Counted from the first letter of the stretch, positions 13,521 to 24,924 are shown. The stretch: DNA of 64,000 nucleotides from Blastomyces gilchristii SLH14081 (GCF_000003855.2 NW_003101677.1:1533506-1597505); one strand, 5' to 3'. The notes: generated by a model not told the origin, from the letters alone. Translations and numbers: made by a program.

Positions 13521-16329
13521 TATTATCAGCATTGAAAAAGAAGAAGCTTACAATTAAAAAGCCTTATGAAGTAAGAGAAATCATAGACACTTACAAATCA
13601 GATGATCTCACTTATTTCAATCTTTTTATGATTATAAGAAAAGAATGAGAAGAAATGAAGAAATCAGACAAATATCACACTTCAATAAGTAATGAGACTG
13701 TAGCTGATTGTATAATAATATACTGCAGACAGCAGATGCAATACAGCAAAGAGCAGTCTCAAAGCAGCAGACTTGTACATGAGTCAGATTACAGAAGAAA
13801 AAGAAATTCAGAGTTGAATTCAACTGTTTATATCAGTTCAATTGCAGAGATCACAGAGAATGAACTATCTAAAATATCTGCAGATGCATGAAATCAAGTC
13901 ATCTTGACCTCTGAGAATGCTCAGAGATCAGATGAGATTAGTTTTAATAAGCTGTTCACTGTAGTAATCTGAGCAGGTGAAGAGAGACAGTATAATGCAT
14001 GAGACAGAATTATAAAAGATAAAAGCTGCTGAATCTAGTTATTAAACACTGTATCATATAGAGGTCACATAAGAGTAGTGACTAGCAGATAAAGAGAAAA
14101 GTGTAAGAAAAGAAAAGAGATAATGAATTGATCATCAACTGTAAGAGTCAGTCACAAAAGATAAATATTATCATACACACTTCATTCATTTTCATACATC
14201 ACACATTTAATCTATTTCCAATGCCATACCACCTGAAAAACATCAAAAACAAAGGAAATCTCAAAACTCAAGATCTGCAAGGGATTTGAGGGCTGTAAGC
14301 TGCTCTTATAACAACATTATACATGTCTCTGATTTCTCTACTACTCTGTGTATGACATTAATGTCATTTATCACAAGATTGACTGGAATATCAATATAGG
14401 AATGTGCACATGTATGTATAGAGAAATTGAAGAAGAGTACAGAACTCGCAGGACTAGAAGTCAGAGCAGAGAAAACAGAGGCAGAAGAAACAGAAGAAGA
14501 AGAAGATACAGAATCAGATAAATAACAGCAGAAGTCATCTGAGGCTGAATGCTTATAACTCAGTGTGTAGACAATCTTCTCTGCAGAGAAGGAAGAGAAA
14601 GTGATAGAAGAAGCTTGAGAGTGAAAGAGAATAGTTTCAGCAGTGTTATCATCTTTGATTAAAATGATCTCTGATGCTGAAGTAACTAAGAACTATTATT
14701 AGTGTACAAAGCTATAAAAGCAGGGATAATAACTACTGAATAAACACTCACTGGCCTTAGAATTGTACATGTAATTACAACACACACAAGGCTTCTCAGA
14801 GAGAGAGAGAGAGACACAGAGAAATGCAGAAAGTAGAACACAGTGTGTGAATAATCTATTTTCACAATAACATCTCAGACAAGATTTATGAGTCTCACAT
14901 CTGTGAATGTAAAATAGTATGACATTCACATTTTCATTTCTGAAAACACAGATATCTTTCACCTGCATCATGAAGTTAAATGACAGATATCAGAGAATAG
15001 ACTGATACAGATCTATCATTCTAAAGAAATTCATCAGAGTGAATATTCTCACAATATTAAACTTTATAGTTGTGAAAAGCTTCTTGATATCTGTGAATAT
15101 CATGACTTCATACACAGTAAAACTCATAATGATTTCTTCTAAGAACAGAAAAATCAGTGTTAGAAAGAAAAGATGAAAAAGAAAAAAACTTATAATCTTA
15201 ATACTGTTGAGAGAGAGAGTGATTCTCTGATATGAATGAATAATTATCTTATCATGAATATTTAAAATAAATATAATAATCAGTATCTGTAACTGAGCTT
15301 TAGATAGTTATGTTATATACAGTCTTTATATAATAAATTATTCTGAGAGTCAGTAAAAAGGGCAGAAGTGTATATACTGAAAGAGATAGTTCATTAAGTC
15401 TATACAATATCTTCTTGAAATAAGAAAAGCTGATAATGAAAGCAGAGACAGTAAAATCAGAAGTAGTGAGAGTAGAGATTGCAGGAACAGAGGTAGCAGA
15501 AGCAGGAGAATCAGACACAGAGACAAGTGTAGAAGATTAGANNNNNNNNNNNNNNNNNNNNNNNNNNNNNNNNNNNNNNNNNNNNNNNNNNNNNNNNNNN
15601 NNNNNNNNNNNNNNNNNNNNNNNNNNNNNNNNNNNNNNNNNGACTCAGTCATATATAATATAAGTAATTTCTTCATTATCACATTCTTCAAGTTCTCAAT
15701 CAATGATTCAATACTGAGTTCACTATCATTAGCAGATGCAGATCTGTCAACACATGAAGATTCTATACTAATAAAAACAACATATCAGTATCTGCATTCA
15801 TGCAAAATTGTGTCAGAAAACATGATCAGAAACTCACTGAGAAGGAAACAGTCAAGAGTATATAAGAAGATGAAGAAGATATGTCATTTATAATAGTATG
15901 TTCTGATGATTGTTAGAAGATAAACAAGTTCTGATCACATTTCACAATGTGTTACACTTACTGCTAACAAACTGCTCAGTATGAGCACTACAAGAACACT
16001 TGTTATGAGAACAGAGAATCATTGCCAGAAACATGTATAATATAATAGATGAACAGATGAAAAGAATTGAACAGAAGAAGGGGTAGGAATCTTGAATGAG
16101 ATGATGACATTCAATGATGATGATGATAGAGATGATGATTGAAGAATGAGAAAGGTTAGTGAATAAGTGATGTAATATAGTGGAAGTTTCTTTGTGAGGG
16201 CGTACATGAGACACTAGCTGAATCAGGAATAGGCCACACAATCACGAAACGCTAGTGGCGAGCTAATCTGCATGAAGCTAGGGTGTACAACATGGTCATG
16301 TGAGCGTGACCGAATCTGGTGGGGGAGGA
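13520..16329. other. G2 3' tail without recognised domain
   Basis: About 2.4-2.8 kb between the integrase C-terminal module and the 3' LTR. It has a 78-codon open piece on plus (13655-13891) and Glu/Lys-rich plus-strand stretches near 14440-14530. On minus there is a Cys-rich 90-codon open piece (14699-14971). Both strands have low-complexity stretches around the N gap. I cannot decide whether this is an extra ORF, an untranslated region or a second insertion. The last 130 bp keep CpGs. Confidence 0.5.
15542..15641. other. Assembly gap (100 N)
   Basis: Exactly 100 N, probably a gap of unknown size, in the unexplained 3' tail of G2. Confidence 0.99.
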
Positions 16330-16509
16330 TGTGGTTCTGAAGAATGTACAACCATCGGATAATAATGCGGCTGCTTCTGAACTACTAGCATACGAATGTA
16401 AAGAGGGGCTATAGCGGCCACTAATTAATTTAGTGTATGATATTACAATATATAAGAAGCCGGTGTACGCCTGTAATTGTACACTGGCTTAAGCAACCTT
16501 TGAATCACA
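16330..16509 (+). repeat. G2 3' LTR
   Basis: 180 bp, partner of 8182-8361. I count about 16 differences between the two. All but one are transitions, and about a dozen sit at sites that are CpG in at least one copy. The second half is also the left end of the tandem duplication. Confidence 0.93.
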
Positions 16510-17003
16510 ACAGAAAGATATGAAACAAGCTAATATAATTAAATATCACTGTTGCAGCTCAGCTCTTACTCAATTATCTTTTAATTAATAATGTTCTTGA
16601 TAACAGCTACATATATTAAGTAATTGTGAGTTCAATGATATAAAGTTAATATAAGAGTAGATTCTTGAGATGTCTTTCTACATAGAATTCAGTATCAAAG
16701 TAGAAGATGAAAAGTCTTTCAGAAAGTATAAGTATGTAATACTTTATTATAACTAACTGAATTACAGAGAGATTATATTATCAGAAGTTTCTAGTGACTA
16801 CATTTTCAGACTTCTTAATATTTATAAAGAGCATAATAGATTACTTATGATAAATAAGATTTCTTGATATTCTTACTCTGTAAAACATACTAAGAGTTCT
16901 AGTGTCAGTGTCTGATAAATTGCAAGATCACTTACAAGAAATTGTACAAAGCAATCTGTATTAAAAAGTAAGAATGTATGAGATGAAGTTTTAGTCAGAT
17001 TAA
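16510..17003 (+). pseudogene. Ferric-reductase-like protein, 3' part (decayed)
   Basis: Continuation of the pseudogene at 6880 after the G2 insertion. The C-terminal NAD-binding half is visible: AAQLLLNYLLINNVLDNSYI near the start, then VSVSDKLQDHLQEIVQSNLY and RMYEMKF near 16905-16995, which match the usual end of this family. The likely native stop is TAA at 17001. The segment is duplicated at 23634-24127 by the tandem duplication. Confidence 0.78.
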
Positions 17004-17450
17004 TCTGTACTACAGCATGATTAATTAATACACTGCAGTTAATACACTGCAGTCAACCTGCTGAAAATAAATATGAAAAATCAGAGAATTCAATGAATAT
17101 TAAAATTCAAGAGTATCTGTCTCTGTTTATATAAAATTCAGTGTTTTCTCTAAAATAATATAGTTAGTAAGAATTAAATAGTATTTTAATAAATATAATT
17201 AAGCTATTTCATTTCTGAATGATTTTTTTCTTATAATCACTCTGATCTCAGTAGTGACTGAGTAGTTTTCATCTTGTTTCATTTACTTCTGTTAAATAAG
17301 TCTTGTTTTCTGTTCTTTTCTCTCTTCAGACTGCTCTATAGAGTCTCATTTCAGATCTAGTAACTTGTGCTGAGAATTATCTGAGTGAAATCATGATATT
17401 ATCTACTTACATGCTATTTCTCAAATTAACTCAACTTAGTTAGTTAGCTT
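17004..17450. other. Decayed DNA with no recognised feature
   Basis: Between the reductase stop and the MITE. AT-rich, duplicated at about 24128-24574. No domain or repeat structure seen. Confidence 0.4.
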
Positions 17451-17789
17451 CACAAACTTATACACATTATGATCTTGCACCTCAAGTTATGTGATATAGT
17501 ATAGTTTGTAGAATACTAATTAAAAAGATGTAATTTCAATCTTATAGCTCTCTCTCTGATATATATAATCTCTTTTTCTTATCTTTCTTTTCTTTTCTTC
17601 ATATCTATGCTCAGTCTAGTTATACAGAGCCTATGTATAATATCTAGATATAAATTACATCTCTACAATTAATGTCTGAGATCAGTTGTGAAGATGATGA
17701 AGCTAAGTAAGTCAATCACAAGTGATTATTAGATAGAGTTTTATATCACATGACTTGATGAGTGAGGTCATGATGTGCGCGAGTTTGTG
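17451..17789. mobile_element. MITE with about 47-bp terminal inverted repeats (copy 1)
   Basis: The left end 17451-17497 (CACAAACT... TCAAGTTATGTGATATA) pairs with the reverse complement of 17742-17789 (CACAAACT... TCAAGTCATGTGATATA). Most mismatches are transitions. The element is about 340 bp with no coding capacity. Just inside the left TIR, 17488-17555 resembles 18219-18284 immediately upstream of the pogo ATG, so it may be a non-autonomous relative of that transposon. Exact outer ends and target duplication are unclear. Confidence 0.72.
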
Positions 17790-17800
17790 GTGAGTGTAAC

Positions 17801-18172
17801 ATCTCAGTGACTGAATGATTAATGCAGCCACTCAGTAGTGCCTTGATGTGAGAAACCAAGATATGTGAGTTCAAAACCCGCAGAGAATACATTAAATCCA
17901 GAACTCAAGCACCTCAGGTTCCTAATAAATACAGAGATGTACAAATCACTTCAATAAATCACTCTATGTTCCTGGGCTGGGAAGTTATTATCACATGTAT
18001 CTAATTGTCACTTCTTTGTATTTCCTATGTTCTTGTTATCTTGATGTGATCTCAACATCTGTATTTTCTCCTGTATAACCAACACTTGGCCTGTATTTAA
18101 CATCACACAAGAACTCATCATAAGCTCCGCTTGCATATGAGTATAATGAAAGAATAATAATAATAATAATAA
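17801..18172 (+). mobile_element. SINE-1, tRNA-derived, copy a
   Basis: About 370 bp. The 5' end looks like a class II (Leu/Ser-type) tRNA gene, with an A-box-like GACTGAATGATTAATGCAG near 17809 and a B-box-like GAGTTCAAAACCC near 17867. An unrelated body follows, then a 3' (AAT)n tail (about 18153-18170), the same kind of tail as on the LINE at 45228. It directly follows the MITE; no clear target duplication is seen for this copy. Confidence 0.82.
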
Positions 18173-18301
18173 GTACTTCATTACTTCTTGAAACACATCA
18201 CTTTCTGAGACACTAAATCACATAATATAGCATATTTTAAGAACACCAATCAAAAGAATACAACTTCAATCTCATACTCTCAGATATAGTATTCAGTAAT
18301 A

Positions 18302-19972
18302 ATGAATATAAATCAACTTGCTTTAGCAGCTTTAGCTGTTTAAAATAATGAACTCAGTCAATGAGAAGCTGTCAGACTATATAATACTTCTAAATCAAGT
18401 TTACATCATTATATTCTCAATTGTACAAATAAAATCACTTCTGATTTAAAAAGAGGATGACTTCTATCTTCTGAAGAAGATGCTCTTGTACAGTGAATTC
18501 TATTCTTGAATAGACATGGTCTTTCTTCTTGAATCTTCACTGTATGAAGAATGGCAGACCTCATTCTTCAAAAATGAGAAGAAGAAAACCCAGAACCTAT
18601 CAGACTCAATTGAGTGACTCATTTTCTTCAACAATGTTCAGAAATTAAGTTCAAATTTGTATGAAAATTCAACTACAAATGAATTCTTTATAAAGACTCA
18701 AAAATTATACAAGAATGGTTTCAACTTGTACAACAAATCACAGAGCAATATGAGATTTTATCAGATAATATATACAACATGAATGAAATTGATTTTACAA
18801 TGAAAATAATTACAATCTGTATAATTATAATCAGCTCTGAAAAAAGAGATCATTCAAAGTTATTACAGTCTGGAAATTGAGAATGAGAAACTGTGATCAA
18901 TTCAATCAATACTTTGAAATGAGCTTTGAATTCAATGTTTATACTTAAAGAAAAGACAACTTCTTCATACAAGAATAAGATTGATCTATCAGCAACTTGA
19001 ATTGTGAAGAATAGTTCAAAGAAATGAATAGATGATGAGCTTGAATTATATTGAGTTAAGGAAATTTTTGACAGACAAACTCAGCCTCATATAAAAGAAT
19101 AATATTGACTACTGATTATGAATAATCATTCAAGTCATACTTCTTCAGAATTTGATCTCTTTTGTATAGAGAATCAGATTATTCTTCTTTACATATCTTC
19201 TCACTTCTCACATCTTCTACAGTCACTAGATGTGAGTTGTTTTGACTCTCTCAAGCAATTGTACAGATCAAAGATTGAAAATCAAATTCAATGTGAAATC
19301 AATTATGTGAATAAGCTGAACTTTCTGACTTTGTATAATAAAGCTCATTTTGAAATCTTTACTGAGCAGACTATATAAAATGAATTTAAAGCTACTGAAT
19401 TATATTCATACAACTCTCAAACAGTTCTATCAAAACTTCAGTCAATACATACTTCTTCTTCATCAAACACTTTATATGACACTGAAGAATTCTGAACTTT
19501 AACAACTCTCAAGAATGTTGAGAAAGTACAACAACAATCTACAAAATTTCAAAATTGAATGAAGAATTATACAGAATCTCTTTCAAGCTCAATCAATTAA
19601 TTTCTGAACAAGCTCTTTCTTAACTATAAGAAAGCAATAGTTAATAATATTTTGCTTATATAAGAAAACATAGAGCTTAAAACTGTACATGAGAGACAGA
19701 AAAGAAAGAGAAAGAGTATATATAGTGCTCTGAGAGGTGCAGCTAATCATGTACAAAGAGATGAAAACAGTGAGAATACTTCTGTTCAGCAGAATATTGA
19801 TAATGAAGACTCTGTACAAACTGTGAAGACTCAGATGAGTGAAACTGACACTGAAGAGATTATAGCTAGACAACAAGCTTCTCAGTTTTGTAGTGTATGC
19901 TGAAGTGCTGAGTATACTGCTCATACTTGCTCTCACTGTGATTGATTCTGTATGAAGGCATATTATAAGTAG
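18302..19972 (+). pseudogene. pogo/Fot1-type DDE transposase, copy 1
   Basis: Transposase of a Tc1/mariner-superfamily pogo element (HTH plus DDE_1). From ATG 18302 to TAG 19972 is 557 codons with the frame kept throughout. It is broken only by in-frame stops, mostly TGA at expected Trp and TAA/TAG at Gln. The N-terminus (LALAALAV... ASKSSLHHYI-like) fits a Psq HTH. The DDE region shows NMNE (from NMDE) near 18780, LLIMNNHSSHTSSEF near 19110 where the second Asp has become Asn, and LLQSLDVSCFDSLK near 19210 with the third Asp kept. The C-terminus has a CxxC...CxxC-like cluster near 19890-19945. The outer TIRs are not resolved. The length fits the family, about 550 residues. Confidence 0.88.
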
Positions 19973-20500
19973 TTGCAGTGAATAGATTCATTCTCACACA
20001 ACTTTCTATTTGAGAACTTCACTACTTTAAAATCTCAACTTCTTTCTCTTCTTCTCTTCTTCTTCTCTTCTTCTCTTCTTCTTTCATCACACTATTATAT
20101 TTATCATGTATGTACAAGACTCAGATAGATTGCTTCATTAGTTAGAAATCACAAGACTAATCACTCTTCTTTATACAATATAGGCTCATGTTTCTTGATC
20201 TCACTCATTCTCAGAATTTCTATCACATTCTCTTCATTGCTGATCAGCAGCTGAACTTCTTTATTCATAGTCTGCAGTTCAGAACAGTTCTGACACTCTC
20301 TGAGCAAGATGTGATGTTTGTACAAGACATCATAACTAAGGTGCAGATTTGAAGTCATTGTTCATTGTACATTAATGCTCTTCTCATACAATCTTGTGAC
20401 TGACTGAAGCCACATGTGTGCACTGTCTGTCAGAGTGACTCAGGTTTCTGTTCATTCTCAGAATGCCACTGTCTGTCTGATCACTTTGATGAATTCTGTG
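19973..20500. other. Pogo 3' flank with TTCTC-type microsatellite
   Basis: Holds a pyrimidine repeat of TTCTC/TTC units at about 20040-20092 and then decayed sequence up to the copia LTR. A 65-codon minus-strand open stretch (20161-20358) has no recognised family and is not conserved as an open frame in copy 2. The second tandem copy spans 27097-27624. Confidence 0.6.
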
Positions 20501-20768
20501 TGTCAGGAAAAAGAGGTTATACACTACTGAACACCATCAACATTGTATTACTATAATATTTCTCATCATCATCAGCTTACTACAATGCTTGTCTAATACT
20601 CACTTATGCTAGCTCTCTTGACTCACACATATATTTTACTATAAATAGCTCTATCTTTTGTATGAAATAGATATATTAAATGAGATATAGAGAAGATAAT
20701 AAGCAGATCTTGATACACATAAGATTCATATATCTTCAATATATTCATCTGTAACACTTATTTCAACA
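20501..20768 (+). repeat. Copia B 5' LTR, copy 1
   Basis: 268 bp, TGTCAGGAAAAAGAGG...CATTTCAACA-type ends, with a TATAAATAG box at 20640. Same length as 27625-27892 and as 46689-46956 (opposite strand). It is followed directly by GTTATGAGCCTG, a copia-type primer-binding site. Confidence 0.9.
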
Positions 20769-20782
20769 GTTATGAGCCTGAT
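20769..20782 (+). promoter_or_regulatory. Primer-binding site of copia B1, initiator tRNA-Met half-tRNA type
   Basis: GTTATGAGCCTG directly after the LTR is complementary to the anticodon stem-loop of initiator tRNA-Met (..GGCTCATAAC..). This is the internal priming known for Drosophila copia and relatives. The duplicate is at 27893, and a similar site is found in copia C. Confidence 0.75.
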
Positions 20783-21032
20783 AAGCAGTATCTGAAGAGA
20801 AGCATAATACATCAATCTCAATTCTCATTTAAATTTAATAACTATTATTTGAACTGAGACAATTGATCACTGATTTCAATTCTCATTCAAACTGATAACT
20901 ATCATTTAAACTGAGACAATAGATTCTCACTTATATACATTTCAAAATACTCAATCATTATACACTCTGAATTCTGATCATATTCTCAAATACTTGAACT
21001 GATTTCTCAATTCATTTAATATAACTGATATG

Positions 21033-23225
21033 ATAGACAAGACAATGTCTAATGTAACTATACACCTTAGTATTTCTGAAGATTGAAAACTTTAATACAA
21101 GTATATACTAGAATATGCAAAGAATAAGAAGATATCAGACTTTATTAATCTTGATAAATCTGATATCTTCTCTGAACTAGAAGAATCTCTGAAATCTGAG
21201 TATTTAAAAGAAGTTATCACAGAGATTAAAATAGTATATAATATCAAGATTACAGTATGAAAAATTAAATATATGAAATATAAGAAATTGAATAAAGATA
21301 TAACAAAGGTATAAAATATTATATAAAAAACAGTGAATACTACAGAGCTATAATATATACACAGTAAGAATGATGATGTGAAGAAGATTATTTATTTATT
21401 AAGAGATTAACTCTCTTTTATAGCTCTGATAACTGAATGATTAATGCAGTCACTCAGTAATGCCTTGATATGAGAAACCAAGATGTGTGAGTTTGAAACC
21501 CGCAGAGAATACATTAAATCCAGAACTCAAGCATCTCAGATTTCTAATAAATACAGAGATGTACAAATCACTCTAATAAATCACTCTATGTTTCTGAACT
21601 GAGAAGTTATTATTGCATGTATCTAATTATCACTTCTTTGTATTTCTCATGTTCTTATTATCTTGATATGATCTCAACACCTGTATTTTCTTCTGTATAA
21701 TTAACACTTGATCTGTATTTAATATCATATAAGAACTCATCATAAGCTCTGCTTGTATATAAGTATAATGAAAGAATAATAATAATAATAATACTCTCTT
21801 TTATAATTATAAACTATTAAGATAATGTGAGAATCTGATATCATAATCTCTGCAAATCACTGAAAAATAAAGATATAGAGAAGTGATTAAATAACTGATC
21901 ACTTATTAAAGATAATATCAAAGAAGTAGATATAGCTGAACAGTTCAATTTAAAGAAAGACTTCTTAAATGTAAATCTAGCTATTGATACAGATTATATA
22001 CAAGTATGAGTTAAGAATGTTTAATATAATAAAGATGTTATATCTTTAATAGAGTTAGTTAAACACTTTAAGAAATAGTATAGAGAAATAAGTATTCTCA
22101 AAGAAGATAAATCTATAAACTTCACTGCTTTTAATAAAAGATCTCAGTAATTATTATCAGTGATATTCAGAAACTATATCTACAGAGCCTGTTATTAATA
22201 TACTCAGTACTACTATCTTAATTTATTAAGAAAGTTATCTGAATAAAAGAAAAACAGAGAGAAGAGAACTCAGATTAATCAAGCTCTTAAAAATCAAGAT
22301 TGAAGAGATGTATTGATTATGTAATATCTAGAGATTTATTCATGAATACAGATATAATAGATGTTAATAAAGTAGTTCTAGAAGAAATAATTCTGAAGTA
22401 ATTAAATTATCAATCTATTAATTAACAGATCTGAAAAATCTTAATAAACTCTTTAAATTCTCACTTCTATCTCTGAAACTTCTGAATCTTTGATACTGAC
22501 ACAGAACAGTATATATATAATAATTGAACATGTTTTCTATTCTTTATATCTGTAAACATGAATGCAGAAGTTTATACAGACAATTTCAGTACTAAAGTTG
22601 AAGATTATAAAACTGTTAGAACTATTATAATAAATGAAGTAGAAATGCAGTTCAATATTAATCTTATTAATATAGTTTACATTCTGAATTTTCATATAAA
22701 TATCATTGCATGAAAACTGTGTTTTCATATAGAAGATATCTATTATAATGAAAAAGACTTCAGATTGTAAAAGTACACAGATAATACAATCTTCACATGT
22801 ATTAAAGTATTTAAGAAGTTGCTAGTTACAGAATATAATGATATAACTGTTTTCTTAACTATATTAGAAAAAACTATCACTGAAGTTAATACAGCTATTA
22901 TATCTATATCTGAAAAAATAATATCTTTAAATTCTTCAACTTCTACAAATTCTTTCTCTAATTTATTAATATACACTTCAATAAATCATTCTTTTAACCT
23001 GTTAATATACACTTCTATAAAACCTTTTTAAAAATCTAAGATCTCTATAGCTACACAGTCTACATAGTATAAGAGATTAATTAGAACCTTCTTCAAAAAT
23101 CATTATTTAAAAGCTTGTAAATAATATAACTAGTATTCAAATTACTCATCTAGAAGACACTGTAGACAAGCTTATAACTGAGCTTTGTAAACTCTGTTAT
23201 CTATCTAATATGAAAAATCAAATAT
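21033..23225 (+). pseudogene. Copia B1 gag and protease, copy 1, truncated
   Basis: The gag starts near 21043 (MSNVTIHLSISED) and runs to about 22440, with a SINE-1 inside. The protease follows at about 22480-22760: WIFDTDTEQYI (from DSG) and a NIVYILNFHINII-like segment typical of the copia pre-integrase region. It is cut at 23226, where the G1 LTR starts. TGA stands at Trp positions throughout. Two overlapping antisense open stretches here are shadows. Confidence 0.85.
21423..21790 (+). mobile_element. SINE-1, copy b, inserted in copia gag
   Basis: 368 bp with tRNA-like head and (AAT)n tail, flanked by a perfect 13-bp target duplication ACTCTCTTTTATA (21410-21422 and 21791-21803). This proves insertion as a unit by target-primed reverse transcription into the decayed gag of B1. 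Confidence 0.92.
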
Positions 23226-23516
23226 TGTAAGAGGTCTAGGCTGAATAGATCAGTATAATATTGATAGATCTTATATAACAAAGAGAAAAATGTTAGAGAA
23301 GAAAAAGAAAGAGAAAGTGCAAGAATCAGTGATCAAAGTGAATATTTATATATGTATGTGATGATGTATGCAGTGAAGCTTTGAGATGGAAGAATCTATA
23401 TACATTCATGACAGCTGAGAATCAGTGATCAAGAATGACTGAGAATCAGAGTGTACACATTTGAGAATAAAGCAGTTGAATCAGTGATTAAGAATGGTCA
23501 AGAATCAGAGTGCATA
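23226..23516 (-). repeat. G1 LTR fragment at the tandem-duplication joint
   Basis: Minus-strand G1 LTR beginning TGTAAGAGGTC and broken off inside. It is the same insertion as 30347, with the same flanking AATAT, but truncated by the duplication. Confidence 0.9.
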
Positions 23517-23633
23517 CAAATGTAAAGAGGGGCTATAGCAGCCACTAATTAATTTAGTGTATGATATTACAATATATAAGAAGCTGGCATACGCCTGTAA
23601 TTGTACACTGGCTTAAGCAACCTTTGAATCACA
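23511..23633 (+). repeat. G2 LTR 3' fragment (duplicated)
   Basis: Copy of 16387-16509 starting mid-LTR. It marks the left edge of the second tandem unit. Confidence 0.92.
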
Positions 23634-24127
23634 ATAGAAAGATATGAAATAAGCTAATATAATTAAATATCACTGTTGCAGCTCAGCTCTTACTCAATTA
23701 TCTTTTAATTAATAATATTCTTAATAACAGCTACATATATTAAGTAATTGTGAGTTCAATGATATAAAGTTAATATAAGAGTAGATTCTTGAGATGTCTT
23801 TCTACATAGAATTCAGTATCAAAGTAGAAGATGAAAAGTCTTTCAGAAAGTATAAGTATGTAATACTTTATTATCACTAACTGAATTACAGAGAGATTAT
23901 ATTATCAGAAGTTTCTAGTGACTACATTTTCAGACTTCTTAATATTTATAAAGAGCATAATAGATTACTTATAATAAATAAGATTTCTTGATATTCTTAC
24001 TCTGTAAAACATACTAAGAGTTCTAGTGTCAGTGTCTGATAAATTGTAAGATCACTTACAAGAAATTGTACAAAGCAATCTGTATTAAAAAGTAAGAATG
24101 TATGAGATGAAGTTTTAGTCAGATTAA
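23634..24127 (+). pseudogene. Ferric-reductase-like 3' fragment (tandem duplicate)
   Basis: Copy of 16510-17003 without any 5' part, carried by the tandem duplication. It ends with the same VSVSDKL... motif region near 24030. Confidence 0.78.
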
Positions 24128-24574
24128 TCTGTACTACAGCATGATTAATTAATACACTACAGTTAATACACTGCAGTCAACCTGCTGAAAATAAATATGA
24201 AAAATCAGAGAATTCAATGAATATTAAAATTCAAGAGTATCCGTCTCTATTTATATAAAATTCAGTGTTTTCTCTAAAATAATATAGTTAGTAAGAATTA
24301 AATAGTATTTTAATAAATATGATTAAGCTATTTCATTTCTGAATGATTTTTTTCTCATAATCACTCTGATCTCAGTAGTGACTGAGTAGTTTTCATCTTG
24401 TTTCATTTACTTCTGTTAAATAAGTCTTGTTTTCTGTTCTTTTCTCTCTTCAGACTGCTCTATAGAGTCTCATTTCAGACCTAGTAACTTGTGCTGAGAA
24501 TTGTCTGAGTGAAATCATGACATTATCTACTTACATGCTATTTCTCAAATTAACTCAACTTAGTTAGTTAGCTT

Positions 24575-24913
24575 CACAAACTTACACACATTATGATCTT
24601 GTGCCTCAAGTCATGTGATATAGTATAGTTTGTAGAATACTAATTAAAAAGATGTAATTTTAATCTTATAGCTCTCTCTCTGATATATATAATCTCTTTT
24701 TCTTATCTTTCTTTTCTTTTCTTCATGTCTATGCTCAGTCTAGTTATACAGAGCCTATGTATAACATCTAGATATAAATTACATCTCTATAATTAATATC
24801 TGAGATCAGTTGTGAAGATGATGAAGCCAAGTAAGTCAATCACAAGTGATTATTAGATAGAGTTTTATATCACATGACTTGATAAGCAAGGTTGTGATAT
24901 GCATGAGTTTGTA
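24575..24913. mobile_element. MITE with about 47-bp terminal inverted repeats (copy 2)
   Basis: Tandem-duplicate counterpart of 17451-17789, with its own set of transitions in both TIRs. Comparing the four TIR arms supports an ancestral CpG-containing inverted repeat. Confidence 0.7.
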
Positions 24914-24924
24914 GTGAATGTAAC

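Larger units (their letters stand above)
8182..16509 (+). mobile_element. Ty3/gypsy element G2, full length, 8.3 kb
   Basis: Bounded by two 180-bp LTRs (8182-8361, 16330-16509) with ends TGTGGTTC...GAATCACA. It is flanked by ACAG on both sides (8178-8181, 16510-16513), a 4-bp match. The fifth base differs (C/A), so a mutated 5-bp target duplication is possible. A G-rich polypurine tract (about 16320-16329) abuts the 3' LTR. It carries gag, protease, RT, RNase H and integrase in gypsy order and is inserted in the ferric-reductase pseudogene. A 2.4-kb tail after integrase is not explained. It contains a 100-N gap at 15542-15641. Confidence 0.92.
16391..23516. repeat. 7.12-kb tandem duplication, copy 1
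   Basis: Sequence from 16391 recurs from about 23515 with an offset of 7124-7125 bp throughout. Matched pairs include the pogo segment (19118 and 26242) and the copia segment (22537 and 29662). Contents in order: G2 LTR end, reductase 3' end, MITE, SINE-1, pogo, copia 5' LTR, gag with SINE-1, protease, partial G1 LTR. The junction (about 23511-23517) joins the middle of a minus-strand G1 LTR to the middle of a G2 LTR. Confidence 0.95.

Noticed and set aside
15350..15703. 117-codon minus-strand frame across the N gap
   Set aside because: About a third of it is N; the rest is Leu/Ser low complexity.
17801..17890. Functional tRNA gene
   Set aside because: Head is part of a 370-bp SINE with tail and target duplication in other copies; paired stems are eroded.
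19589..19936. 115-codon minus-strand frame (and 26776-27060)
   Set aside because: Antisense to the pogo transposase C-terminus.
20040..20092. CRISPR-like or regulatory repeat
   Set aside because: Simple TTCTC-type microsatellite in a eukaryotic repeat region; no spacers.
20161..20358. 65-codon minus-strand gene
   Set aside because: Not kept open in the tandem copy and no family signature.
23226..23516. Solo G1 LTR
   Set aside because: Its right end is broken inside the LTR and joined to G2 LTR sequence; it is the edge of the tandem duplication.
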